Shown: positions 1-9,293, counted from the stretch's first letter. The stretch is DNA of 64,000 bases from Tateyamaria pelophila (GCF_019966495.1 NZ_JAIMIA010000011.1:1-64000), one strand, 5' to 3'. Translations and numbers: made by a program. The notes: generated by a model from the sequence alone, not told the origin.

Positions 1-36
1 CTTTGCAATGTCGATTCCTATCGTTGTAATTTCCAT
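1..36 (-). mobile_element. IS110-family transposase, N-terminal fragment (runs off left edge)
   Basis: The first 36 bases read on the minus strand give MEITTIGIDIAK, the typical opening of IS110-family (DEDD) transposases, whose first catalytic Asp sits in the G-I-D motif. An AAAGGAAC ribosome-binding site lies 8-9 bases before the ATG. Only the first 12 codons are in the window, so intactness cannot be judged. The element's end should lie between here and the MFS gene at 225. The call rests on a short but characteristic peptide plus a good Shine-Dalgarno site. Confidence 0.72.
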
Positions 37-209
37 CTGGGCGGTTCCTTTCAGAGCTGGTTCAAACACCAGCACTTTGGCACATTGCGATGCCGGTGGG
101 TGGAACCGTCCACCCCATCAAGTTGACGGGCGGGTCAGTCGCGCCTCAAAGCGCTTCGATTGCCTCTTGTATCGCATTCTGTGCCGGGTAAACGTGCCTG
201 AACAACCCT
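37..209 (-). other. Leader of the IS110-like element with two hairpins; possible bridge-RNA region
   Basis: This non-coding stretch lies upstream of the transposase start. It holds two perfect hairpins: arms GCTGGT/ACCAGC at 56-61 and 68-73 with a 6-base loop, and arms GGGTGGA/TCCACCC at 98-104 and 109-115 with loop ACCG. IS110-group elements are known to encode their structured guide (bridge) RNA in the non-coding end upstream of the transposase. That this region does so is inference. The outer boundary of the element is not visible here. Confidence 0.35.
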
Positions 210-224
210 GTGACGAGACATTCC

Positions 225-1382
225 ATGAAATCCCACTCCAACCGCGCGGCATGGATGGCCGTCACGGCCATGTTCGCCCTCAATGGCGCGCTTTATGGCA
301 TTTGGGCGGCGCGCATTCCGGCGATGGCACAGCGCCACGGTCTGGACAAAGGCGATCTGGGCTGGCTTTTGCTGCTTCTGGCTGCGGGTGCGATCACCGC
401 CTTTCCGCTCGCAGGTCGTTTTGCGGATCGCTATGGCGCAGCACCTGTTACGATGCGAATCGCGGTGGCCTACACCGTTGCCTTGTGCCTCACGGCGCTC
501 GCACCTGGCACTGCGACACTGGCGGTTGCGCTGTTTCTCTTTGGTGCGGCCCATGGGGCGATGGATGTGGCGATGAACACGTGGGCGGGCGAGGCGGAAC
601 GCTATATCGGACGCCAGGTCATGTCGTCTTTTCATGCCATGTTCAGCCTAGGGGCGGGATTGGGCGCGGCGAGCGGGTTTGTGGCGGAACACCAAGGGAT
701 CGGCATCCCTGCGCACTTCATTGCGGTCGGCGTGTTTGTGATGATCATCGCCATGGCGGTTGCCAATATCGGCTGGACCTCCGTCAAACAGGTCAATGTG
801 GGGGCCACGCCACTCTTTCCCCTGCCCAAAGGGCCTTTGGTTGCGGTTGGCCTGATCGCCTTTTGTGCGTCCATGGGCGAAGGGGCAATGGTAGACTGGA
901 GCGCCTTGCTGCTGATCGAAACGGCCCTTGTGACCCCGGCCCAGGCCGCCTTGGGCTACACTGTCTTTTCCGTGGCAATGGTGATCGTGCGTTTGCTCGG
1001 GGATCAGGCCACGCGCATCCTGGGGCCGACGCCCACCGCGCGCCTTGCCGGCATCATCGCGACGACAGGCACGGTTTGTGCCGTTGTTTCAAGCAGCTAC
1101 GCCGTGACCCTCACAGGGTTCGCGCTGATGGGGGTCGGGTACGCCGTGATCATGCCGCTCGCCTTTTCGCGCGCCGCTGCCGATCCGTATTTGCCGCCGG
1201 GCACCGCCATCGCCAGCGTCGCGACCCTTGGCTATGGAGGATTGCTGCTCGGCCCGCCTTTGATCGGTTTTGTGGCTGATGCCACATCTTTGCGCATCGG
1301 TTTTGCCATTCTGGCCATCCTAGCGGCCTTGATCATCGTGCTCGCATATGCGGTCAAAGCCGCCACAGCATCGGATCGGTAG
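225..1382 (+). CDS. MFS transporter
   Basis: 385-residue inner-membrane protein with about 12 hydrophobic segments and the loop after helix 2 reading AGRFADRYGAAPV, the usual MFS G-x-x-x-D-R motif region. It resembles the small major-facilitator permeases with MDVAMNTWAGEAERYIGR near the middle, common in alphaproteobacteria. The substrate cannot be told from sequence. ATG 225 is preferred over GTG 210 because the hydrophobic helix begins soon after it; neither has a strong ribosome-binding site. It is followed 6 bases later by a VOC-family gene, so the two are likely co-transcribed. The gene lies directly beside the end of an IS110-like element, which may affect its expression. Confidence 0.85.
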   Translation: MKSHSNRAAWMAVTAMFALNGALYGIWAARIPAMAQRHGLDKGDLGWLLLLLAAGAITAFPLAGRFADRYGAAPVTMRIAVAYTVALCLTALAPGTATLAVALFLFGAAHGAMDVAMNTWAGEAERYIGRQVMSSFHAMFSLGAGLGAASGFVAEHQGIGIPAHFIAVGVFVMIIAMAVANIGWTSVKQVNVGATPLFPLPKGPLVAVGLIAFCASMGEGAMVDWSALLLIETALVTPAQAALGYTVFSVAMVIVRLLGDQATRILGPTPTARLAGIIATTGTVCAVVSSSYAVTLTGFALMGVGYAVIMPLAFSRAAADPYLPPGTAIASVATLGYGGLLLGPPLIGFVADATSLRIGFAILAILAALIIVLAYAVKAATASDR

Positions 1383-1388
1383 CAGGTC

Positions 1389-1766
1389 ATGCAACTCAAC
1401 TCCGTCTCCTTCATCGTGCCTGACTACGACAGCGGGATTGCCTTTTTCTGCGATACGCTCGGCTTTGATCTGGTGCAGGACATTGATCAAGGGCACAAAC
1501 GCTGGGTCGAGGTGCGCGCGCCCGGTGCGCAGACCAGTATCGTCATTGCCCGCGCCGACGGGCCGGAGCAACGCGCGATGATCGGCCGTCAGGGCGCAGG
1601 GCGTGTGTGGTTGTTTCTGGAGACAGATGATTTCGCCCGCGATCACGACAAGCTGACACGCCGCGGCATTGTTTTCGAGGAAGACCCGCGCGTTGAACCC
1701 TATGGTACGGTTGCGGTGTTCCGTGATCCCTTCGGCAATCGATGGGATTTGATCCAGCGCGCATAG
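1389..1766 (+). CDS. VOC/glyoxalase-bleomycin resistance family protein
   Basis: 125-residue single-domain protein with two beta-alpha-beta-beta-beta modules (about residues 1-60 and 65-125). It opens MQLNSVSFIVPDYDSGIAFF and ends with VAVFRDPFGNRWDLIQ, the conserved end of VOC proteins in which the last acidic or polar residue binds metal in glyoxalase I-type enzymes. Such proteins dimerise to form metal sites, but the substrate is unknown. The gene starts 6 bases after the MFS gene, suggesting one operon. Confidence 0.85.
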   Translation: MQLNSVSFIVPDYDSGIAFFCDTLGFDLVQDIDQGHKRWVEVRAPGAQTSIVIARADGPEQRAMIGRQGAGRVWLFLETDDFARDHDKLTRRGIVFEEDPRVEPYGTVAVFRDPFGNRWDLIQRA

Positions 1767-1842
1767 CGGCACGAGTCGACGGATCAGCCCCGCCGCCCCA
1801 TGGGTGGGCATCCGCCATTCCGCCCTGCAAGTCGATTTTTTT

Positions 1843-1873
1843 CGACCTGCACGGATTTTCCCCTTGCAGGTCG
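1843..1873. terminator. Hairpin between the VOC gene and tRNA-Gly
   Basis: Perfect 9-bp arms CGACCTGCA (1843-1851) and TGCAGGTCG (1865-1873) enclose a 13-base loop. A run of seven T lies just before the first arm, not after the second. As a terminator it would therefore be imperfect on the plus strand. It could act as a transcript-end or processing structure upstream of the tRNA. Confidence 0.4.
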
Positions 1874-1908
1874 GCGCTGGGATAAGTATCTCCGCCTCAC
1901 CCAAGGAT

Positions 1909-1983
1909 GCGGGCGTAGCTCAGGGGTAGAGCATAACCTTGCCAAGGTTAGGGTCGGGCGTTCGAATCGCCTCGCCCGCTCCA
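1909..1983 (+). tRNA. tRNA-Gly (GCC)
   Basis: The cloverleaf is complete: acceptor arms GCGGGCG (1909-1915) and CGCCCGC (1973-1979), D-arm AGCTCAGGGGTAGAGC, anticodon arm TAACC-TTGCCAA-GGTTA with anticodon GCC, and T-loop TTCGAAT. The discriminator is T and CCA is encoded at 1981-1983. It lies downstream of, and convergent with, the glycine cleavage operon. Confidence 0.97.
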
Positions 1984-1988
1984 ATGGG

Positions 1989-2036
1989 AACCAACAAACC
2001 CGGTTGGTTACGATAGGGTCGCCCTCGGGCGGCCCT
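1989..2036. terminator. Two hairpins downstream of tRNA-Gly and gcvP
   Basis: Arms AACCAAC (1989-1995) and GTTGGTT (2003-2009) form one hairpin. AGGGTCGCCC (2015-2024) and GGGCGGCCCT (2027-2036) form a second, nearly perfect one with one wobble pair. They sit in the convergent gap between tRNA-Gly (+) and gcvP (-). Neither has a clear T-run, so they may only mark transcript ends. Confidence 0.35.
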
Positions 2037-2158
2037 TCGTCGTTCACAACATATTCGTACAATTCTATTGGCCAGAACCGGGTAATGGTGGACTTGATCG
2101 GGCCGACCAATCGCGTGCACCACCCCCTCAGAGGGATGTGGCGCACCGCCATGGCTTT

Positions 2159-4996
2159 CTATTCGGCGGCATAAGCCTCCATCGGTGGACAGGTGCAGGT
2201 CAGATTGCGATCGCCCCATACGTTGTCGACGCGGTTGACCGGCGGCCAGTATTTGTCGACACGAAACGCGCCGGGCGGAAAGCACCCCGCTTCGCGCGAA
2301 TAGGGCCGGTCCCAGTCTTTGACCAGGTCTTCCATCGTGTGTGGCGCGTTTTTCAACGCGTTGTTCATACGATCGGTTTTGCCATTTTCGATCTCGGCGA
2401 TCTCGGCACGGATCGCCAGCATCGCGTCGCAAAAGCGATCCAGCTCCGCCTTGGTTTCGGACTCGGTCGGCTCGATCATCAAGGTTCCCGGCACCGGAAA
2501 GCTCATGGTTGGGGCGTGAAACCCGCAATCCATCAGCCGTTTGGCAATATCATCCACCGTTACACCGGCGCTTTTTTCAAAGGGACGCGTGTCGATGATG
2601 CACTCGTGGGCAACGCGCCCGGTCGGCCCTTTGTACAGCACATCGAACGCGCCTTTGAGCCGCTGCGCGATATAATTCGCGTTGAGGATCGCAACGCGCG
2701 TGGCTTGGGTAAGCCCCTCACCGCCCATCATCAGGCAATAGGCCCACGAGATCGGCAGCAGCGAGGGCGAACCGAAGGCCGCCGAGGAGACCGCCCCTTC
2801 TCCGCTTGTCGGATCGCCCGGCAAATGCGGGATCAGATGTGCCTTGACGCCAATGGGGCCCATGCCGGGGCCACCGCCGCCATGGGGAATGCAAAACGTC
2901 TTGTGCAGGTTGAGGTGGCTGACATCCCCCCCCAAATCACCGGGACGCGACAGGCCCACCATGGCGTTCATGTTGGCCCCATCAATATAAACCTGTCCGC
3001 CAGACTCGTGCACAATTTCGCAAATCTCGATCACGGTTTCCTCGAACACACCGTGGGTCGAGGGATAGGTGATCATACAACCTGCAAGGTTTTCCGCATG
3101 TTGGGCCGCCTTGGCACGGAAATCTTCAACGTCGATGTCACCGTTAGCGGCGCTCAGCACCGGTACGACCTTCCAGCCCACCATATGGGCCGAGGCCGGG
3201 TTCGTGCCATGGGCCGACATCGGGATGAGGCAGATGTTGCGATGCCCCTGCCCCTGCGCCCGGTGATAGCTCGCGATGCTGAGCAACCCCGCGAACTCGC
3301 CTTGCGCGCCCGAATTGGGCTGCATCGAGATGGCGTCATAGCCCGTCACATCACACAGCTTGGCCGACAGGTCCTCGATCATCTCAAGGTAGCCCGCCGC
3401 CTGATCGCGTGGCACATAAGGATGCATCAGCGCGAACGCATCCCAACTGACCGGCATCATTTCGGCGGCTGAATTCAGTTTCATCGTGCAAGACCCGAGT
3501 GGAATCATCGCCCGATCCAGCGCCAGATCACGATCCGCGAGACGGCGCATGTAGCGCATCATCTCGGTCTCGGCCCGGTTGAGGTGGAAAATCGGATGGG
3601 TGAGGTATTCGGATTTGCGCAGCAATGCGTCTGGCAGACGGTATTCGGCAGCTTGCCCCGCATGGCGATCAGAAATCCCAAAGGCGCGCCAGACTTTTTC
3701 AAGCGTGTCGGTATCGGTACGTTCGTCCAATGCGATCCCGATTTTGGTGCTGCCGACACAGCGCAGGTTCACTCCCTCGTTCACCGCGGATTTCAGAATG
3801 ACCCGTTGCGCGGCGCCAACCTCGACCGTGATGGTGTCAAAAAATTCCTTCGGGGAGACCACGAACCCGGCCTTTTCCAACCCACGGGCCAGCCGCGTGG
3901 TTTTGCGATGGATCCTTTGGGCGATGGCTTGAAGCCCTTCAGGGCCATGAAACACCGCATAAAAACCCGCCATCACCGCCAGCAGCGCTTGCGCCGTACA
4001 GACATTCGACGTCGCCTTTTCGCGGCGGATATGCTGTTCACGGGTTTGCAGCGACAGCCGATAGGCCCGGTTGCCATGACTGTCGACCGAAACGCCAACA
4101 ATGCGCCCGGGCATGGACCGGGCAAAATTCTGTTTCGTCGCCATATAGGCCGCGTGCGGCCCGCCATAGCCCACCGGCACACCAAAGCGCTGCGTGGTGC
4201 CCACCGCGATATCTGCGCCCATCGCGCCCGGCTCTTTGAGCAAGGTCAGCGACAGCGGATCAGCGGCGATCACCCCGATGGCGTTCGCCGCATGCAGTCG
4301 CGAAATTTCCGCGCTGAAGTCTCGCAAGTGCCCATAGGTTCCGGGATACTGGAAAATCGCACCAAAGACAGCGTCGGCATCAAGATCCTCCGGCGCACCG
4401 ACGATCAATTCGATCCCCAACGGCGCGGCGCGCGTTTTCATCACGGCAATGTTTTGCGGGTGGCAGTTTTCATCGACGAAAAACGCCGTTGCCTTGGATT
4501 TCGAAACCCGCTGCGCCATGGTCATCGCCTCGGCGCAGGCTGTAGCCTCGTCCAGCAGCGACGCGTTGGCAATCTCAAGCCCGGTCAGGTCAGACACCAT
4601 GGTCTGGAAATTCAGCAGCGCCTCAAGCCGTCCCTGCGAAATTTCGGGCTGATAAGGCGTATAGGCGGTATACCAGGCAGGGTTCTCAAAGATGTTGCGT
4701 TGGATCGCGGGGGGCGTGACCGTGCCGTGATAGCCCTGCCCGATCAACGATGTCAGAACCTTGTTCTTGGACGCCGTCGCCTTCATATGCGCCAGCAACG
4801 CGCGCTCGGACAATGGCCTGCCGAAATCGAGCGGTTTGGATTGCCGGATTTTGGCGGGCACCGTGTCCGCAATCAGCGCATCGAGATCCGGCACCCCCAC
4901 AACCTTGAGCATCTCGGCCATTTCAACCGGAGACGGCCCGATGTGCCGACGGTTTGCGAAATCATAGGGCAGGTAATCCGTGGGGGTAAACGTCAT
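2159..4996 (-). CDS. gcvP: Glycine dehydrogenase (decarboxylating), P-protein
   Basis: 945-residue single-chain P-protein of the glycine cleavage system. It decarboxylates glycine with pyridoxal phosphate and passes the aminomethyl group to lipoyl-GcvH. Both halves are present. The N-terminal half opens [15 protein letters not shown], and the C-terminal half carries the PLP-lysine motif [18 protein letters not shown], with the lysine after LNLH. Length fits the usual 940-970. It is last in the gcvT-gcvH-gcvP operon and starts 15 bases after gcvH. Expression should depend on the tandem glycine riboswitch upstream of gcvT. Confidence 0.98.
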   Translation of the reverse strand: MTFTPTDYLPYDFANRRHIGPSPVEMAEMLKVVGVPDLDALIADTVPAKIRQSKPLDFGRPLSERALLAHMKATASKNKVLTSLIGQGYHGTVTPPAIQRNIFENPAWYTAYTPYQPEISQGRLEALLNFQTMVSDLTGLEIANASLLDEATACAEAMTMAQRVSKSKATAFFVDENCHPQNIAVMKTRAAPLGIELIVGAPEDLDADAVFGAIFQYPGTYGHLRDFSAEISRLHAANAIGVIAADPLSLTLLKEPGAMGADIAVGTTQRFGVPVGYGGPHAAYMATKQNFARSMPGRIVGVSVDSHGNRAYRLSLQTREQHIRREKATSNVCTAQALLAVMAGFYAVFHGPEGLQAIAQRIHRKTTRLARGLEKAGFVVSPKEFFDTITVEVGAAQRVILKSAVNEGVNLRCVGSTKIGIALDERTDTDTLEKVWRAFGISDRHAGQAAEYRLPDALLRKSEYLTHPIFHLNRAETEMMRYMRRLADRDLALDRAMIPLGSCTMKLNSAAEMMPVSWDAFALMHPYVPRDQAAGYLEMIEDLSAKLCDVTGYDAISMQPNSGAQGEFAGLLSIASYHRAQGQGHRNICLIPMSAHGTNPASAHMVGWKVVPVLSAANGDIDVEDFRAKAAQHAENLAGCMITYPSTHGVFEETVIEICEIVHESGGQVYIDGANMNAMVGLSRPGDLGGDVSHLNLHKTFCIPHGGGGPGMGPIGVKAHLIPHLPGDPTSGEGAVSSAAFGSPSLLPISWAYCLMMGGEGLTQATRVAILNANYIAQRLKGAFDVLYKGPTGRVAHECIIDTRPFEKSAGVTVDDIAKRLMDCGFHAPTMSFPVPGTLMIEPTESETKAELDRFCDAMLAIRAEIAEIENGKTDRMNNALKNAPHTMEDLVKDWDRPYSREAGCFPPGAFRVDKYWPPVNRVDNVWGDRNLTCTCPPMEAYAAE

Positions 4997-5011
4997 TGCG
5001 GGTCTCCGATG

Positions 5012-5371
5012 TCAGGCGATGAAGGCTTGGTAGGCGGCCTCGGTCATGTATCCCTCGATCTGCGTAGGATCAGAGGGGGCAATTTTCACGAACCAGCCGT
5101 CGCCCAGCGGATCTTCGTTCACCATGGCCGGATTGTCGGTCAGCGCCTCGTTTACCTCGACGATTTCACCGTCGATGGGCGCGAGAATATCTGACGCGGC
5201 CTTGACGCTTTCGATCACAACGATCTCGTCGTCCTTGGTCACCGTGGTGCCGACCTCGGGCAGCTCGACAAAGACCAGATCGCCCAACTGCGTGGTCGCG
5301 TGCTCGGTGATGCCGATGACAACGACGTCGTCTTCGCTGCGCAACCACTCATGTTCCTCGGTGAATTTCAT
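5012..5371 (-). CDS. gcvH: Glycine cleavage system H protein
   Basis: 119-residue lipoyl carrier that shuttles the methylamine intermediate between P-, T- and L-proteins. The lipoylation site is the lysine in VVIESVKAASDILAPIDGEI, about residue 60. The conserved opening MKFTEEHEWLR and the closing segment GDGWFVKIAPSDPTQ are present. It lies between gcvT and gcvP with short spacers in one operon. Confidence 0.98.
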   Translation of the reverse strand: MKFTEEHEWLRSEDDVVVIGITEHATTQLGDLVFVELPEVGTTVTKDDEIVVIESVKAASDILAPIDGEIVEVNEALTDNPAMVNEDPLGDGWFVKIAPSDPTQIEGYMTEAAYQAFIA

Positions 5372-5386
5372 CGTTTGGTCTCCTTG

Positions 5387-6508
5387 TTAGCGTTTGAATT
5401 TTGCAGGGGTGAACGGTATTTTCGCGACCTCGACGGGCAGCCGTTTGCCGCGAAGTGCGCCGTATATTGTGGTGCCGATGTTAGCGTATTGCTTTGCTAC
5501 ATACCCCATCGCGATAGGTGCCCCTACCGTGGGGCCAAAGCCGCCCGAAGTGATCGTGCCAATTGGCGCGGTGTCTTCTTCGGTCGCAAAGAGCTCGACG
5601 CCTTCGCGCATGGGCGCGCGGCCCGTGGGCAGCAAACCGACCCGCACCCGATCGGTTCCGGTTTGAATTTGGGACAGGATTGTATCGGCGCCCGGAAATC
5701 CGCCCGCACGCGCGCCACCGCTCCGCCGCACCTTTTGTATCGCCCAGCTCAGCGCCGCTTCGACCGGTGTCGTTCCCCTGTCCATATCATGGCCATAGAG
5801 GCACAGCCCCGCTTCGAGCCGGAGCGAATCCCGCGCGCCCAGCCCGATCGGTTCCACATCCGCATGCGCCAGCAGCGCGCGCGCCAGATCAACGGCCTGA
5901 TCCGCAGGCACCGATATTTCAAACCCGTCTTCCCCGGTGTAGCCCGAGCGAGACACCCAGCAGGCCGCCCCTGCCAGGTCCAGAGATCTGACATCCATGA
6001 AGCGCATCGCAGCACTGTCGGGGTTCAGCGCCGCGAGCACCGCCTCGGCCCTTGGTCCTTGCAAGGCCAAAAGCGCGCGGTCGGTTATTTCTGTTACGGT
6101 CACATCTGGCATCGCTGCCGTCATATGCGCGATATCCGCCGCCTTGCAGGCTCCGTTGACGACGACAAACACGTGGTCCCCGCGATTGCTCAGCATCAGA
6201 TCATCCAGAACACCGCCCGCATCATCCGTCAAGAAACCATAGCGTTGACGATCCGGCCCAAGGCCCAGAACATCGACCGGGATCAACCGTTCAAGCGCCG
6301 TTGCGGCGGCGGCGTAATCGGTGCCACGCACGATCACCTGCCCCATATGGCTGACGTCGAAAAGTCCGGCCTTTTCACGGGTGTGACTGTGTTCCTTCAT
6401 CACACCCATCGGGAACTGCACCGGCAAGGCGTAGCCCGCAAAGGGCACCATACGCGCGCCAAGTTCGAGGTGCAGGTCGTATAACGGAGTGTGCAACGGG
6501 TCAGACAT
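5387..6508 (-). CDS. gcvT: Aminomethyltransferase, glycine cleavage T protein
   Basis: 373-residue T-protein that releases ammonia from the H-protein-bound intermediate and makes methylene-tetrahydrofolate. It opens MSDPLHTPLYDLHLELGARMVPFAG and contains KAGLFDVSHMGQV and SRSGYTGEDGFEI, all T-protein hallmarks. An upstream in-frame ATG at 6544 is less likely: the family starts at SDPL/TPLY, and an AGAGAGAG ribosome-binding site sits about 8 bases before 6508. It is the first gene of the gcv operon, directly downstream of the riboswitch. Confidence 0.97.
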   Translation of the reverse strand: MSDPLHTPLYDLHLELGARMVPFAGYALPVQFPMGVMKEHSHTREKAGLFDVSHMGQVIVRGTDYAAAATALERLIPVDVLGLGPDRQRYGFLTDDAGGVLDDLMLSNRGDHVFVVVNGACKAADIAHMTAAMPDVTVTEITDRALLALQGPRAEAVLAALNPDSAAMRFMDVRSLDLAGAACWVSRSGYTGEDGFEISVPADQAVDLARALLAHADVEPIGLGARDSLRLEAGLCLYGHDMDRGTTPVEAALSWAIQKVRRSGGARAGGFPGADTILSQIQTGTDRVRVGLLPTGRAPMREGVELFATEEDTAPIGTITSGGFGPTVGAPIAMGYVAKQYANIGTTIYGALRGKRLPVEVAKIPFTPAKFKR

Positions 6509-6596
6509 CAGCAGCTCTCTCTTTTTTCGCCGGTCTGGTCGCATTCACGTCCGGCACCACGGTGACAAACGGGCTGCGCCCGCTCGTGTGATGCCC

Positions 6597-6749
6597 CCTC
6601 TGTCCTTGCGCCTGAGATCGCTATCCCTTCGGCGGGTGCATTGCGCACCTCTCTCCAGAGTGTCGATATGCTGCGACGGTCCTTGGGCCTGAGAGTTTCC
6701 GGGGCGGTTTCTCCTTCGGCACCAGATCAACTGGTTCTCCCGACGCAGC
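6597..6749 (-). promoter_or_regulatory. Tandem glycine riboswitch upstream of gcvT
   Basis: Read on the minus strand there are two consecutive aptamers. The first (about 6749-6670) is closed by GCTGCG/CGCAGC pairing and contains GCCGAAGGAGAAACC and AAACTCTCAGGC. The second (about 6660-6597) is closed by CTCTG/CAGAG and contains CGCCGAAGGGATAGCG and ATCTCAGGCGCAAGGACAG. The paired CCGAAGG and CTCAGGC blocks are the glycine-aptamer signature. The roughly 90 bases between aptamer 2 and the gcvT start form the expression platform. Activation of gcvTHP by glycine is the expected output. Confidence 0.95.
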
Positions 6750-6925
6750 GGGTCGTGGTGGACGCGCTGGCACGTACACCCTTGGGCGGCAGTAAAGAAT
6801 ATCCTGAACGATGATGCGAGCGTTTTTTTGCCTGTCCCCGCACTCTTGCGAGACCCCAAAGGCGGGCGCGAGGCGCGTGGGGACCATGAGACATGCTCAG
6901 TTGCGGTCGCCTGCCGCCGAGACCG
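6750..6925. other. Intergenic: gcv promoter region and tail of the TcuA-like transcript
   Basis: No gene is seen here. It must hold the promoter of the gcv operon (minus strand, right of 6749) and the end of the TcuA-like transcript. A C-run/G-run stem (CCCCA at about 6855, TGGGG at about 6880) flanks a GC-rich core. No textbook -35/-10 pair could be assigned with confidence. Confidence 0.4.
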
Positions 6926-8395
6926 CTAGGGTCGGGCCGCGCCAGATCCCGCACGACGCCCGAATACAGCGCCAGAGGTCAGGCCAGACCCGCCCGGATA
7001 GCCCGCAAAAAACACGCCACCGACAAGCTCACCACAGGCAAACAGCCCTTCGATCGGGGTGTCGTCGGCTGTCAGGACATTGCCGCTCTCGTTCACTTTG
7101 AGACCGCCATAGGTAAATGTGATGCCTCCGGTGACGGGAAAGGCGCGGAACGGCCCATGATCTATACGCTGCGCCCAGTGGGACTTTGGCAAGGCAAGGC
7201 CCCTTGTGCACTTGCCGTCCAATGCCGTCGGATCAAATGGCACTGTTTCATCTACGGCGGCGTTGTAAGCCTCCAACGTGGCAAGCGCGGCGGGTGCATC
7301 AACACCGACCATCTGCGCCGCCAGGTCTTCCAGCGTCTCGGCCTCGACAAAATGCGCATCATGAAACCGGTATTCATCATAAAGCAGGTCAAAGACCTTG
7401 CTGTCGAACACCTGCCAGGCAAATTGACCGGGCTGTTTCAGGATGGCGGCGCCATATTGTGCATAGGTATAGTTGCGGAAATTCGCGCCCTCATCAACGA
7501 ACCTATCACCTTCAGAGTTCAGCATAACACCTAGAAAATACGAAATTTTACGGTATTTCTTGCGCTCGCCCGGCGGCAGATCAAGTCCGCCGAAATCAGC
7601 CATGTGCAGATCCATCGGCGTGGCGTGGCACCCGGCATAGAGCCCGTGCTCTGCGGCCCCCGCCTTGACCGCCATCGCCAATCCGTCGCCGGTGTTGTGG
7701 GGTGTGCCGCGCACCTTGGCGGCCTTCCAATCGGGCCCCATATGCTTGACGCGTAGCGCTTCGCTGGCCTCGAATCCGCCAGAGGCGAGGATGACGGCAT
7801 CGGCCCGGATGGCCTCATCTCCGACATATACCCCCGCGATACGCCCGTCCTCGACGATCAGGTCAGTCACCGCGCTGCCATATCTGACAGTGCCACCCAG
7901 ACGGGTGACAGCGGCCAGTTCCATATCAAAGAGGCCAACTCCTTCATTTTGCGCCGACAGTGTCAGTCCACCCCAAAACACATGCTTGCCGTCTTTTTCA
8001 AAGCTTTGGCGGGCGTAAATGGGTTCGAACTTGACATCGTGCGACGCCAGCCAGCGCATCGTTTCACCCGAGGTACTGATCAACGCCTGTTGCTCGGGCG
8101 ATAGTGGACGGCCGTCGTTGAAGCCCAGCAAGTCCGCGCCGAATTTCTCCTGAGTGTAGCTGCCAAAGTCAGTGTCCGGCAGTCGCGGATCGTCCGCATC
8201 CCGCAACAGGGGCAGCAGATCATCCTTGCCATCATAGGCAAAGCGCATCGCCCCCGCCGTGTATTTGGTGTTTCCACCCGCCAAGGCTTCATCCGCTTTT
8301 TCCAGCAACAGGACCCGCGCCCCACCTTCAAGCGCCGCAATGGCCGCGCAGAGGGCCGCGTTTCCGGTTCCAACAACGATGATTGATTTTGGCAT
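6926..8395 (-). CDS. tcuA: FAD-dependent tricarballylate dehydrogenase (TcuA-like) flavoprotein
   Basis: 489-residue flavoprotein of the fumarate reductase/succinate dehydrogenase superfamily. The N-terminal Rossmann motif is IIVVGTGNAALCAAIAALEGG, followed by the acidic end of strand 2 and AGGNTKYTAGAMRFAYDG. GGITFTYGGLKVNESGNVL and GGSGLTSGAVFGRRAG near the end are typical of TcuA and its relatives. TcuA of Salmonella oxidises tricarballylate to cis-aconitate. Here a TctCBA-type tricarboxylate importer lies close by, which fits such a substrate. No TcuB partner was seen. The start at 8395 is chosen because the flavin fold begins there and AAAGGATG precedes it. The promoter carries an inverted repeat at 8418-8435. 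Confidence 0.8.
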   Translation of the reverse strand: MPKSIIVVGTGNAALCAAIAALEGGARVLLLEKADEALAGGNTKYTAGAMRFAYDGKDDLLPLLRDADDPRLPDTDFGSYTQEKFGADLLGFNDGRPLSPEQQALISTSGETMRWLASHDVKFEPIYARQSFEKDGKHVFWGGLTLSAQNEGVGLFDMELAAVTRLGGTVRYGSAVTDLIVEDGRIAGVYVGDEAIRADAVILASGGFEASEALRVKHMGPDWKAAKVRGTPHNTGDGLAMAVKAGAAEHGLYAGCHATPMDLHMADFGGLDLPPGERKKYRKISYFLGVMLNSEGDRFVDEGANFRNYTYAQYGAAILKQPGQFAWQVFDSKVFDLLYDEYRFHDAHFVEAETLEDLAAQMVGVDAPAALATLEAYNAAVDETVPFDPTALDGKCTRGLALPKSHWAQRIDHGPFRAFPVTGGITFTYGGLKVNESGNVLTADDTPIEGLFACGELVGGVFFAGYPGGSGLTSGAVFGRRAGSGAARP

Positions 8396-8417
8396 GGGGA
8401 CATCCTTTGCGACAGAT

Positions 8418-8435
8418 TGTATCCGCTTGGATACA
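8418..8435. promoter_or_regulatory. Perfect 7-4-7 inverted repeat upstream of the tcuA-like gene (candidate GntR-type operator)
   Basis: TGTATCC-GCTT-GGATACA is an exact inverted repeat 23 bases upstream of the tcuA-like start, within the divergent gap shared with the SBP-like gene. TGTAT/ATACA half-sites are typical of GntR (FadR/VanR-type) operators. A second site of the same 7-4-7 design occurs at 9555-9572. No GntR gene is in the window. Confidence 0.6.
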
Positions 8436-8583
8436 TTATTCACGTTTTATTAAAATGCGTGGTTGAGTATTGCAAGTCGAAACCGACGTTACGGGGGCCG
8501 CTTTCGGCGGATGAAAAATTGTGATTGAACGCTATGATACAGGGTGGCCCGCTGCGGCACCGCACCGATTGAGGACAACGACA

Positions 8584-9276
8584 ATGCGAAAAGACATGGC
8601 CAGCCTCGCGCAGAATGGCATTTTGCGCGTTGCGATCAACACGGGCAACGGGGCGTTGGTGCAACAAGAAGATGGCGTGCTGTCCGGCATAAGCCCGGCG
8701 CTGGCGACGCGACTGGCCGACCAGATCGGTGCCCGGATGCAACCGGTTGTCTATGGCGGCGCGGGCAAGGTCTTTGCCGATGCGGATCAAGACGCGTGGG
8801 ATGTTGCATTTCTCGCCATCGACGCGATGCGCGCAGAAAAGATCGCATATACACGCGCCTATGTGACGATCGAGGCGACATATGCGGTGCGGGCGGACTC
8901 GAGGTTTCAGAGCATCAGTGACATCGACAGCCCGGGCGTCCGTGTGTTGACGGCCTTGGGATCGGCCTATGACATGCATCTGACACAGACCCTGCAAAAC
9001 GCGACCCTCGAACGCTCCGGCACGCCGTCCGAGAGCTTTGCAGAATTTCGCGACGGCCGCTGCAATGCGGTTGCCGGCGTCCGGGCCTCGTTGATGAGTT
9101 TTTTTGCGGATGACCCTCACATCCGCCTGCTGCCCGGCGTCTTGACGAAAGTCGAGCAGGCGATGGTTCTGCCGGACCGGCGCGATCCCAGGATCGTCGC
9201 TCTTGATGCCTTTGTTTCAGAGGCAATGGAGGACGGCTTTGTCGCGCGGGTCCTGGCGCAGACCACCAGGAAGTAG
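8584..9276 (+). CDS. Family 3 substrate-binding-like protein lacking a signal peptide
   Basis: 230-residue protein with the fold signature of solute-binding family 3. It reads LAQNGILRVAINTGNGALVQ, then GVLSGISPALATRLADQIGA, DVAFLAIDAMRAEKIAYTRAYVTIEATYAV, and SDIDSPGVRVLTALGSAYDMHL. The chosen ATG at 8584 has GAGGACAACGACA before it. A GTG at 8521 would add 21 residues but no hydrophobic signal, so the protein looks cytoplasmic. Such proteins may act as ligand sensors rather than transport receptors; this is inference. It is divergent from the tcuA-like gene and convergent with the 79-aa gene. Confidence 0.75.
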   Translation: MRKDMASLAQNGILRVAINTGNGALVQQEDGVLSGISPALATRLADQIGARMQPVVYGGAGKVFADADQDAWDVAFLAIDAMRAEKIAYTRAYVTIEATYAVRADSRFQSISDIDSPGVRVLTALGSAYDMHLTQTLQNATLERSGTPSESFAEFRDGRCNAVAGVRASLMSFFADDPHIRLLPGVLTKVEQAMVLPDRRDPRIVALDAFVSEAMEDGFVARVLAQTTRK

Positions 9277-9293
9277 CTAACGCCGCCCGGTGA

